Shown piece by piece: positions 10,410 to 18,356 of a DNA stretch of 64,000 nt; position 1 is the stretch's first letter; each line of letters opens with the position of its first letter. A program made the position numbers and the translations under genes. The DNA is from Romboutsia lituseburensis DSM 797 (GTDB taxonomy: Bacteria > Bacillota > Clostridia > Peptostreptococcales > Peptostreptococcaceae), in contig NZ_FNGW01000007.1 in assembly GCF_900103615.1 (NCBI RefSeq), positions 1-64,000 on the forward strand, written 5' to 3'. Below the pieces are notes generated by a model, which saw nothing but the letters and a program-made list of their open reading frames with translations, did no database searches and was not told the origin of the DNA.

Positions 10410-11351
10410 TTAATTACCTCCTGCTAAACGTATTCTAGGGTCTATTACACCATAAAGAATATCTACTATTAATATAACTACAATATAGAATGCACTATAA
10501 AGTATAGCTACACCAGATATTACAAATAAATCATTAGTGTTTATAGCATTAACCAGTAAATCACCAATGCCAGGAACTGCAAAGACTTTTTCAACAACTA
10601 ATGAACCTGTAAGTAATCCAGCTGCAAGAGGTCCTAAAACAGTTATAACAGGTATTAAAGCATTTCTAAGAGCATGTTTTAATATAACAGTGGCTTTGCT
10701 TAAACCTTTTGCTTTTGCAGTAACTATGTAGTCGGAGTTTAAAACTTCTACTAGCTCAGTTCTAGTAAAACGTGCAACATTTGATATAGTAAAGAATGAT
10801 AAAGCTAAAGACGGTAACACTGTCCATACATACCTAAAATCAGATCCTAAAGGAACACCCCACGTTATAGGTAATAGACTCATTTTGCTTGCTATATATA
10901 GCTGTAGTGTGGCTGCAAATACGAAAGACGGAACTGATACCCCTACAACTGATAAAATGGTACATAGATAATCCCAAATAGTATTACGTTTAAGTGCTGC
11001 AACTATACCAAGAGCTAAACCTACAATAGTACCGAATACTAAAGATTGAGCACCAAGCATAGCAGATGGGCCTATACGTATTTTTATAATATCTTCAACT
11101 TTTTGGTTAGCATTTTTAAAAGATGTACCTAACTTACCTTGGAAAACACCAGTTAAGTATTTAAAGTATTGAACAGGTACGGGCTTATCTAGTCCATATT
11201 GTGCCTCTAATTGTTCAATTTGTTGCGCATTTAGTTTTTGATCATTGAATGGAGTTCCTGGAAGAAGTCTTACCAAGAAAAAAGTAACAGATATAACAAC
11301 AAAAAGTGTTATAAACATGTACATAATACGTTTCATCACATAGCGAAACAC
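10410..11351 (-). CDS. oppB: Oligopeptide ABC transporter permease OppB
   Basis: Inner-membrane permease, 313 residues, with the classic N-terminus FRYVMKRIMYMFITLFVV, the phrase RLLPGTPF, and the EAA loop (DYIVTAKAKGLSKATVILKHALRNALIPVI). GTG 11351 is chosen because AGGGGGG lies about 8 bases upstream and the family N-terminus begins there; ATG 11336 would cut it. First gene of oppBCDF. The small membrane-protein gene upstream is about 40 bases away and probably in the same transcript. Confidence 0.94.
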   Translation of the reverse strand: MFRYVMKRIMYMFITLFVVISVTFFLVRLLPGTPFNDQKLNAQQIEQLEAQYGLDKPVPVQYFKYLTGVFQGKLGTSFKNANQKVEDIIKIRIGPSAMLGAQSLVFGTIVGLALGIVAALKRNTIWDYLCTILSVVGVSVPSFVFAATLQLYIASKMSLLPITWGVPLGSDFRYVWTVLPSLALSFFTISNVARFTRTELVEVLNSDYIVTAKAKGLSKATVILKHALRNALIPVITVLGPLAAGLLTGSLVVEKVFAVPGIGDLLVNAINTNDLFVISGVAILYSAFYIVVILIVDILYGVIDPRIRLAGGN

Positions 11352-11391
11352 CGCTAATCCCCCCTTTTAATAATAAAATAGTTTTTTATAT

Positions 11392-11754
11392 CTATGATAT
11401 AGAAATAAAACTTATGCCAATAGATATAGCCGAAATTAATAAACCAGAGAAAAGTAAATTATATGTAAGAAAAAAATTGTTTTCTCTATTTATAAAATCA
11501 TCTATTGTAATATCGGCATCATCACACAATACTCCCCTTTTCTTTTGTAGCTGTTGTCCCAGCTTATTGAATGCGAATATGGTGATGTTGAAAAATCCTT
11601 TTTCCCATACAAAGCACATTAGACCAAATAAGAAGTAAATCATGCCTATGATAAAAGCGCAGTTTAAAAAGGAATACTTACTAAAACCGCTAAAAATGGC
11701 GTAAATTGTACTAATTATTCCGTCAAATGCAAGTAAGGTTAAAAAATGTTTCAT
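11392..11754 (-). CDS. Small membrane protein, DUF3899-like
   Basis: A 120-residue protein with three or four hydrophobic stretches: residues about 3-22, 28-50 and 98-118. A charged middle section follows a WEKGFFNITIFAFNKL segment. The layout resembles small DUF3899-type proteins of Firmicutes; that match is from memory and not certain, and no function is known. AAGGCGG precedes the ATG at a normal distance. Co-orientation and close spacing with oppBCDF suggest it belongs to the operon, perhaps as its first gene. The opposite frame also contains an open stretch, but it has no ribosome-binding site. Confidence 0.65.
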   Translation of the reverse strand: MKHFLTLLAFDGIISTIYAIFSGFSKYSFLNCAFIIGMIYFLFGLMCFVWEKGFFNITIFAFNKLGQQLQKKRGVLCDDADITIDDFINRENNFFLTYNLLFSGLLISAISIGISFISIS

Positions 11755-11969
11755 AATGTCACCGCCTTCGAAAATATTTATTAGTCTAATTGTAATGTCA
11801 TATTAAAGTAATTTCAAGTTAAAATAAAAAAATTTATAAAATTTTTTTTATTTAGATAAAAATCAAAAAATTAAAAAAAATAAATGACTTTTAATCAAAA
11901 ATGCTATACAATAAATTTTAAATATATGAGTTTATTTGTTTAGAAAGAAAAAATGGGAGGGTGAGTATT
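11755..11969. promoter_or_regulatory. Divergent opp control region
   Basis: 215 bases of very AT-rich sequence between the minus-strand opp operon and plus-strand oppA1. A TATACA at 11905-11910 may be the oppA1 -10, but its -35 is weak. Long A and T tracts may bend the DNA. No good match to a CodY box was found here. Confidence 0.45.
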
Positions 11970-13622
11970 ATGTTTTTAAAAAGAAAAATAACAGTAATGG
12001 CAACAGTGGCATTATTAAGTTCAAGTTTACTAGCTGGATGTAGTAGTTCAGGTGGTGGCACAGGATCAAGTGGCGGAGGCGGAGCTGCTACTGCCGAAGA
12101 AGTGCTAGCAAATAAAAATGCAAGAGCTGCTCTGTCAATGGCTATAGATAAGCAAGCTTTGTGTGATGTTATATTAAATAATGGGTCTATACCTTCAAAT
12201 ACATACACACCTAAAAAGCTAGCTTTGAATGAAGGTAAAGATTATACAGATCTTCTTAAAGATGCAGGATATAGTTATAACGAAGAAGCTGCAAAAGAAG
12301 CATGGGCTAAAGCTAAGGAAGAGGTTGGATTTGATACAGTTGAATTAGAATTCTTAACATTTGACCATGACTCAGGTAAAAGAACAGGTGAATTTGTTCA
12401 AGGTGAATTAGCAGACTTAGAAGGTTTAACTGTAAAAGTTACTAATTTACCATTTAAGCAAAAACTAGCAAGAGAAACTAAAGGAGATTTTGATTTTTCT
12501 TTCACAGGATGGGGAGCAGATTATCCAGATCCATTAACATTCCTATCAACAATGCAAAAAGGTGGTCAATATGCCAATCAAGTAGGATATGCTAATGAGG
12601 ATTTTAATAAATTAATGGCAGAAGCTAAAAAGCTTCCAACAGCAGATGGTTACAAGAAATATGCAGAAGCAGAAAAAATAATGTTAGAGGATGCATACTT
12701 AGCTCCATTGTTCCAAAAAGGAGCTTCTTATTTAGAAAAAGATTATGTATCTGGAATAGTAAACAATACTTGGGGAGCAGATTTTACTTACACATATGCT
12801 GATGTAAATAAACCTGAAAAAGTTCTAAACTTAGCTACATCATCAGATATACCTACTTTAGATATAAGTAAAGCAACTGATCAATCATCTTTCCAAACTG
12901 TAAATAGTACAATGGAGGGATTAACAAGAATAGATGAAAAAGGTAATGTTAAACCAGGTGTAGCAGAAAAATGGCAAGCATCAGAAGATGGATTAACTTG
13001 GACTTTTAATTTAAGAAAAAATTCAACATGGTCAGATGGAACTCCAGTAACTGCTAAAGATTTTGAATATTCTTGGAAGAGAACTTTAAATCCAGAAACA
13101 GCATCTGAATATGCATATATAATGGACGATATAGTAGGAGCAACAGACGTTGCTGATAAAGGTGTAGATGGAGTAGGAGTAAAAGCATTAGATGACTATA
13201 CTTTAGAAGTTAAATTAAATAGACCGGTGCCATATTTCCCACAATTAATGTCATTCCAGGTATTCTATCCACAAAGCCAAGCATTTGTTGAAAAATGTGG
13301 AGAAAAATATGGAACAAAAGCAGAATATCAATTATATAATGGACCATTTACATTAACAAGTTGGAAAATGGAAGACCAATTTAGCATGGATAAAAACCCT
13401 AACTATTGGGATGCAGAAAATGTTAAATTAAATAAAATAAATACAAAAGTAGTTAAAGAAACAGGAGCAGAGGTTAATCTATATAATGATGGGCAAATAG
13501 ATAGAGCCGCTTTAACTTCTGATTATGTTGATAAATATAAAGACAGTAAAGACTTTAAAACAAGAGAATCTGCTTCTACATTTATGTTACAAATAAATGG
13601 TGGAAAAGGAGCTAAAAAATAA
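11970..13622 (+). CDS. oppA: Oligopeptide-binding lipoprotein OppA, circularly permuted (copy 1)
   Basis: Extracellular peptide-binding lipoprotein feeding OppBCDF. ATG 11970 follows GGGAGG by 9 bases and gives 550 residues; GTG 11961 is less likely. A signal peptide ends in lipobox LAGC (Cys24), then a Gly/Ser linker. The domain order is unusual. Residues about 48-280 match the C-terminal half of ordinary OppA (NARAALSMAIDKQ, GWGADYPDPLTFL, the terminal TYTYAD). Residues about 283-545 match the ordinary N-terminal half (KVLNLATSSDIPTLD, TMEGL, GVAEKW..EDGLTWTFNLRKN, TFMLQING). The SBP_bac_5 signature is thus near residue 330 instead of about 90. The reading frame is intact, and the neighbouring copy has the same order, so an artefact is unlikely. 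Confidence 0.9.
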   Translation: MFLKRKITVMATVALLSSSLLAGCSSSGGGTGSSGGGGAATAEEVLANKNARAALSMAIDKQALCDVILNNGSIPSNTYTPKKLALNEGKDYTDLLKDAGYSYNEEAAKEAWAKAKEEVGFDTVELEFLTFDHDSGKRTGEFVQGELADLEGLTVKVTNLPFKQKLARETKGDFDFSFTGWGADYPDPLTFLSTMQKGGQYANQVGYANEDFNKLMAEAKKLPTADGYKKYAEAEKIMLEDAYLAPLFQKGASYLEKDYVSGIVNNTWGADFTYTYADVNKPEKVLNLATSSDIPTLDISKATDQSSFQTVNSTMEGLTRIDEKGNVKPGVAEKWQASEDGLTWTFNLRKNSTWSDGTPVTAKDFEYSWKRTLNPETASEYAYIMDDIVGATDVADKGVDGVGVKALDDYTLEVKLNRPVPYFPQLMSFQVFYPQSQAFVEKCGEKYGTKAEYQLYNGPFTLTSWKMEDQFSMDKNPNYWDAENVKLNKINTKVVKETGAEVNLYNDGQIDRAALTSDYVDKYKDSKDFKTRESASTFMLQINGGKGAKK

Positions 13623-13646
13623 AATAATAGTTAGATAACTTAATAT

Positions 13647-13692
13647 GCGCATAGCCATTAGTAGATAATTCTATACAGGCTATGCGCTTTTT
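13647..13692 (+). terminator. Terminator after oppA1
   Basis: GCGCATAGCC (13647-13656) and GGCTATGCGC (13678-13687) form a perfect 10-bp stem followed by TTTTTATAT. It separates the two oppA genes, so copy 2 needs its own promoter or read-through. Confidence 0.88.
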
Positions 13693-13718
13693 ATATATAA
13701 ATTAATAAATATAGATGG

Positions 13719-13756
13719 GTACATGCATAAATGTACTAAAAAGTCATATGTATAAT
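13719..13756 (+). promoter_or_regulatory. Candidate promoter and operator of oppA2
   Basis: TATAAT at 13751-13756 is preceded by TG. Where a -35 would be expected lies a perfect inverted repeat, GTACAT (13719-13724) and ATGTAC (13731-13736). This suggests a regulated promoter specific to copy 2. The regulator is unknown. Confidence 0.4.
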
Positions 13757-13786
13757 AAACAATAAATTTATAGGGGGATAATAAAT

Positions 13787-15424
13787 ATGTTTTTAAAAAG
13801 AAAATTAACAGTAATGACGACTATAGCACTAATTGGCTCGAGTTTGCTTGTGGGGTGTAGTGGATCGGGAAATACAAGTTCAGGATCAAAAACAGCTACG
13901 TCAGCACAAGTGTTAGATAATGAAAATGCTAGAGCAGCAATAGCTATGTCAATAGATAAGCAATCTTATTGTGATGTTATACTAAATAACGGATCAAAGA
14001 CGATGGATAGATTTACACCTTTAAAATTAGCACTAGATAACGGAAAAGACTATGCTGACCTTACAGAGGGAATGGGTTATTCATATAATGAAGAAAAGGC
14101 TAAAGAAGCTTGGGATAAAGCCAAGAAAGAAGTTGGATTTGATACAACAGAAATGGAAATTATAACATATGATCATGATTTAGGCAAAAGAACAGGAGAG
14201 TTTATTCAATCAGAGTTATCAGACTTAGAGGGTCTAACAGTAAAGGTTACTAATTTGCCATTTAAGCAAAAACTAGATAGAGAGACTAAAGGTAAATTTG
14301 ATATATCATTTTCGGGATGGGGAGCTGATTATCCAGATCCTTTAACTTTCTTATCTACAATGGAAACTGGAAATCAATTTTCAAAGCAAGTAGGTTATGA
14401 TAATAAAGAATATAATAAATTAATAGAAGAAGCTAAAAAGCTTCCAACAGCAGAAGGATATAAAAAATATGCAGAAGCTGAAAAAATGATGCTAGAAGAT
14501 GCATACTTAGCTCCAATATATCAAAAATCTGTAGCTTACTTAGAAAAAGATTATGTATCAGGAATAGTTAATAACTCTTGGGGTGCAGATTACACATACA
14601 CATATGCAGATGTAAATAAACCAGAAAAAGTTTTAAATCTATCAACTACGGCAGATATACCTTCTATGGATATTAGCAAATCAACAGATCAACAATCATT
14701 CCAAGTTATGAATACTACAATGGAAGGATTAATAAGAGTAGATGAGAAGGGTAAAGCTCAACCTGGGGTAGCAGAAAAATGGGAAGTTTCTGAAGATGGG
14801 CTAACTTGGACTTTCCATTTAAGAAAAAATTCCATATGGTCAGATAAGACTCCGGTAACTGCTAAGGATTTTGAATATTCTTGGAAGAGAACTTTAACAC
14901 CTGAAACAGCATCTGAATATTCTTATATAATGAATGACATAAAAGGAGCAATGGAAGTAGTAGATAAAGGGGTAGAAGGTGTAGGAGTAAAAGCGATAGA
15001 TGATTATACTTTAGAAGTGAAATTAGTTAGACCAGTACCATATTTCCCACAATTAACATCATTCCAAGTATTCTTCCCACAAAAACAAGCATTTGTTGAA
15101 AAGTGTGGAGCAAAATATGGAACAGCAGCTGAGTATCAACTTTATAATGGACCATTTACATTGACAAGTTGGAAAATGGAAGATCAATATGTAATGTCAA
15201 AAAATCCTACTTACTGGGATGCATCTAATGTTAAATTAGAAAAAATAAATACAAAAGTAGTTAAGGATACAGGGGCAGAAGTTAACTTATATGAAGATGG
15301 CCAAATAGATAGAGCAGTATTAAGCTCAGACTTTGTAGATAAATATAAAGATAGTAAAGAACTTAAAACAAGAGAAACAGCAACTACTTTTATGCTACAA
15401 ATAAATGGATCAAACCATAAATAA
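13787..15424 (+). CDS. oppA: Oligopeptide-binding lipoprotein OppA, circularly permuted (copy 2)
   Basis: A 545-residue paralogue of the preceding gene, similar along its whole length, with lipobox LVGC (Cys24). It has the same permuted order. The ordinary C-terminal half (ENARAAIAMSIDKQ through NSWGADYTYTYADVNK) comes first, joined by about four residues (junction near 277-282) to the ordinary N-terminal half (EKVLNLSTTADIPSMD through TFMLQING). GGGGG lies about 9 bases before the ATG. It has its own upstream control region and a downstream terminator. Differences between the copies are spread throughout, so they may differ in peptide preference or expression. Confidence 0.9.
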   Translation: MFLKRKLTVMTTIALIGSSLLVGCSGSGNTSSGSKTATSAQVLDNENARAAIAMSIDKQSYCDVILNNGSKTMDRFTPLKLALDNGKDYADLTEGMGYSYNEEKAKEAWDKAKKEVGFDTTEMEIITYDHDLGKRTGEFIQSELSDLEGLTVKVTNLPFKQKLDRETKGKFDISFSGWGADYPDPLTFLSTMETGNQFSKQVGYDNKEYNKLIEEAKKLPTAEGYKKYAEAEKMMLEDAYLAPIYQKSVAYLEKDYVSGIVNNSWGADYTYTYADVNKPEKVLNLSTTADIPSMDISKSTDQQSFQVMNTTMEGLIRVDEKGKAQPGVAEKWEVSEDGLTWTFHLRKNSIWSDKTPVTAKDFEYSWKRTLTPETASEYSYIMNDIKGAMEVVDKGVEGVGVKAIDDYTLEVKLVRPVPYFPQLTSFQVFFPQKQAFVEKCGAKYGTAAEYQLYNGPFTLTSWKMEDQYVMSKNPTYWDASNVKLEKINTKVVKDTGAEVNLYEDGQIDRAVLSSDFVDKYKDSKELKTRETATTFMLQINGSNHK

Positions 15425-15439
15425 GCATTAAAATATAAA

Positions 15440-15485
15440 GCGAATAACTGACATATATAAACTATGTTGGTTATTCGTTTTTTTG
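15440..15485 (+). terminator. Terminator after oppA2
   Basis: CGAATAACTGACATA and TATGTTGGTTATTCG pair over 15 positions with two G-U pairs, followed by TTTTTTT. It ends the oppA2 transcript just before uvrC. Confidence 0.85.
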
Positions 15486-15532
15486 GTTTTGGGGTATAAT
15501 TAAATTATAATCATTAATTCGGAGGTGAGAAT

Positions 15533-17344
15533 TTGTTTGATATACAAGAACATTTAAAGCAACTGCCAGCTCAGCCTGGAGTTTATTTAATGAAGGATAA
15601 AAATGGACAAGTTATATACGTGGGAAAAGCAATATCATTAAAAAATAGAGTAAGACAATATTTCCAGTCATCTAAAAATCACTCATCTAAAGTTGTTTCT
15701 ATGGTAAAACATATAAAAAGCTTTGAATATATAATAACAGATTCAGAGTTAGAAGCTTTAATATTGGAGTGTAATTTGATAAAACAATATAGACCTAAAT
15801 ATAATGTTTTATTAAGAGATGATAAAACATATCCTTATATAAAAGTAACAACAAATGAGGACTTTCCACGTGTGTTAAAAGTGAGGAGAGTGTCAAAGGA
15901 TAAGGCAAAATACTTTGGACCTTATACGAATACATCAGCAGTAAATGACACCCTAGAAATTATAAGAAATACTTATCCTATTAGGACTTGTAATATAGAT
16001 ATAGATAGAGCTATTAAAAATAATATGAGACCGTGTTTAAATATGCATATAAAAAAATGTGTGGGACCTTGTACAGGAAATGTTAATAAAGATGAATATA
16101 ATAAAATGGTAGAAGAGATTATATTATTTCTATCAGGTAAAGAGGAAAAATTAATAGAACTTTTAAAAGAAAAGATGAATAAATGTGCCATAGATTTTAA
16201 TTTTGAAGATGCAGCTATGTATAGAGATAAAATTAGAAGCTTAGAAGAAATGATGCAAAAACAAAAGATTGATGCTACTACATCAGATTTAAATCAAGAT
16301 ATTATAGCTATGGCGAGAGCTCATGACGAGGCATGTGTACAAGTTTTCTTTATAAGAAATGGAAAGATAGTAGGAAGAGAACATTTTATATTAGAAGGCG
16401 TAATGGAAAGCTCAAGAGAATCTATATTAGGTTCATTTGTAAAGCAGTTTTATATGGAGCAAGAATATATACCTAAAGAGCTAATAATAGAAGATGAAAT
16501 AGAGGATAGCTTTATTTTAGAGGAATGGCTATCAGCTAAAAAAGGTCAAAAGGTAACTATTAGAGTACCACAAAAGGGAGAGAAAAAAAGCCTAGTCGAA
16601 ATGGTAAGAAAAAATGCAGTAGAATACTTAGAAAAATTTTCAGATTTGAATAAAAGAAAGTATGAAAAAAGTATTGGTGCATTAGATGAATTAAAAGAAA
16701 TTTTAAAATTAGAAGAAGCACCAAAAAGAATAGAATCATTTGATATATCAAATATACAGGGAGTAGATTCTATTGGATCGATGGTTGTATTTACTGATGG
16801 GAAAAAAGATAAAAAAGAATATAGAAGATATAAAATTAAAACTGTTATAGGGCCAAATGATTATGACTCTATGGCAGAGATTGTAGAGAGAAGGCTAAAA
16901 TATGGCAATTTTCCAGATTTAATTCTTTTAGATGGTGGAAAAGGACAAGTTAGTGCTGTAAAAAAAGTGTTGCAAGCAAATGGTGTAGAAATTCCTCTGT
17001 GGGGAATGTATAAGGACGATAAACATAGAACAAAAGGACTTATTTCCCAGGAAAAGGAGATAGAGTTAGATAAAACATCTAATTTGTATAGATTTGTCGC
17101 AAGCATTCAAGAAGAAGTTCATAATTATGCAATAACATACCACCGAAGTTTAAGAAATAAATCTTTGACAAAATCAGTATTAGATGATATACAAGGAATA
17201 GGAGAAAAAAGAAAAAAAGCGCTATTAAATCACTTTAAGGATATTGAAGCTATAAAAAAAGCTACTTTTGAAGAACTACTAGAAGTAGAGGGGATGAATA
17301 AAGCTTCTTGTGAAAGTGTATATAATTTTTTCAGAAAGGGATAA
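15533..17344 (+). CDS. uvrC: Excinuclease ABC subunit C (UvrC)
   Basis: Dual-incision nuclease of nucleotide excision repair, 603 residues, normal length. The N-terminal GIY-YIG nuclease (GVYLMKDKNGQVIYVGKA) is near residues 16-33. A UVR motif (FEDAAMYRDKIRSLE) is near residue 224, the RNase H-like nuclease follows (SFDISNIQG, LILLDGGKGQ), and helix-hairpin-helix repeats close the protein (DDIQGIGEKRKKALLNHF). The start is TTG 15533, 5 bases after GGAGGTG. A TATAAT at 15495-15500 may belong to its promoter. hprK follows after 7 bases. Confidence 0.96.
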   Translation: MFDIQEHLKQLPAQPGVYLMKDKNGQVIYVGKAISLKNRVRQYFQSSKNHSSKVVSMVKHIKSFEYIITDSELEALILECNLIKQYRPKYNVLLRDDKTYPYIKVTTNEDFPRVLKVRRVSKDKAKYFGPYTNTSAVNDTLEIIRNTYPIRTCNIDIDRAIKNNMRPCLNMHIKKCVGPCTGNVNKDEYNKMVEEIILFLSGKEEKLIELLKEKMNKCAIDFNFEDAAMYRDKIRSLEEMMQKQKIDATTSDLNQDIIAMARAHDEACVQVFFIRNGKIVGREHFILEGVMESSRESILGSFVKQFYMEQEYIPKELIIEDEIEDSFILEEWLSAKKGQKVTIRVPQKGEKKSLVEMVRKNAVEYLEKFSDLNKRKYEKSIGALDELKEILKLEEAPKRIESFDISNIQGVDSIGSMVVFTDGKKDKKEYRRYKIKTVIGPNDYDSMAEIVERRLKYGNFPDLILLDGGKGQVSAVKKVLQANGVEIPLWGMYKDDKHRTKGLISQEKEIELDKTSNLYRFVASIQEEVHNYAITYHRSLRNKSLTKSVLDDIQGIGEKRKKALLNHFKDIEAIKKATFEELLEVEGMNKASCESVYNFFRKG

Positions 17345-17351
17345 ATATAAC

Positions 17352-18287
17352 ATGAATTCAATTGATAAAGTTTCAATCAGAGATATGATAAAAGATTTAG
17401 ATCTATACCCATTATATATGCCTGAAGGTAAAGATTTTTATGTATATTCTCAAGATATAAACAGACCAGGTCTTCAATATGCTGGTTATTTTGAACATTT
17501 TCCTTATGATAGAATACAGATAGTAGGAAAAGCAGAATATAATTATTTTAGTTATATAGATGAAGAAACTAGAAGTGACGTTTTAGATAAATTCTTTGCT
17601 CATGAAATTCCAGCAATGATAGTAACTAGGGACTTAGAAGTAAGACCCGATGTTATTAAGTATGCTAAAAAGTATGAAAGACCTATTTTGACTACAAAAA
17701 GAAATACAACTAGATTTATAAACAGATTATCTAATTATTTAGATGATAGATTGGCTCCTCACACAACGCTACATGGGGTTTTAGTGGATGTATATGGTAT
17801 AGGTGTTCTTATAAAAGGAGAAAGTAGTATAGGAAAATCTGAGACAGCTTTAGAATTAGTTCAAAGAGGACATAGATTAGTAGCTGATGATGCTGTTGAA
17901 ATAAGAAAATTAGATGAAAGTATGCTTTTAGGACAGTCTCCAGAACTACTTAGACATTTCTTAGAAATAAGAGGTATAGGTATAATAGATGTTAGAAGTT
18001 TATATGGAGTAGGGGCAGTTAAAAATACAAAAACAATAGACTTAGTAGTACATTTAGAATCTTGGGATGAAGATAAATATTACGATAGATTAGGTTTAGA
18101 TAAAGAGTATGAAGAAATACTAGATATCAATATCGAAAAACTAGTAGTACCAGTTAAGCCTGGAAGAAATACAGCTATGGTAATAGAAGTTGCAGCTATG
18201 AACTTCAGACAAAAAGGAATGGGCTATGATGCAGCTCAAGAATTTACAAAGAAATTATCTAATTTAATAGATACAAAAAATAAATAA
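17352..18287 (+). CDS. hprK: HPr kinase/phosphorylase (HprK)
   Basis: Bifunctional enzyme that phosphorylates and dephosphorylates Ser46 of HPr, the switch of carbon catabolite repression in Firmicutes. The Walker A-like GESSIGKSE and the HprK signature region (LEIRGIGIIDVRSLYGVGAV) are present. ATG 17352 gives about 311 residues, the usual family size. An in-frame extension back to 17310 would overlap uvrC and lacks family similarity. AAAGGG lies 11 bases upstream, a slightly long spacing. It is co-oriented with uvrC and ends at a bidirectional terminator. Confidence 0.94.
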   Translation: MNSIDKVSIRDMIKDLDLYPLYMPEGKDFYVYSQDINRPGLQYAGYFEHFPYDRIQIVGKAEYNYFSYIDEETRSDVLDKFFAHEIPAMIVTRDLEVRPDVIKYAKKYERPILTTKRNTTRFINRLSNYLDDRLAPHTTLHGVLVDVYGIGVLIKGESSIGKSETALELVQRGHRLVADDAVEIRKLDESMLLGQSPELLRHFLEIRGIGIIDVRSLYGVGAVKNTKTIDLVVHLESWDEDKYYDRLGLDKEYEEILDINIEKLVVPVKPGRNTAMVIEVAAMNFRQKGMGYDAAQEFTKKLSNLIDTKNK

Positions 18288-18297
18288 CAAAAACAAT

Positions 18298-18337
18298 AAA
18301 GGATTAACTTAAATATATATTTAAGTTAATCCTTTAA
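18298..18337. terminator. Bidirectional terminator between hprK and hydA
   Basis: AAAGGATTAACTTAAATA and its perfect complement flank a very short loop, with A- and T-rich ends. It serves the convergent hprK and hyd operons. Confidence 0.88.
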
Positions 18338-18356
18338 ATTTATCAAAATAAGTTAA

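Noticed and set aside
11414-11638. Plus-strand open frame opposite the small membrane protein
   Set aside because: No ribosome-binding site or recognisable composition; the minus-strand gene has a good site and membrane segments and fits the opp operon.
11970-13622. OppA domain order as an assembly error or fused fragments
   Set aside because: Two neighbouring copies with many differences show the same order, each with its own signal peptide, ribosome-binding site, stop and terminator.
17310-17351. N-terminal extension of HprK into uvrC
   Set aside because: It overlaps the uvrC end and adds residues without family similarity; ATG 17352 gives the usual start and length.
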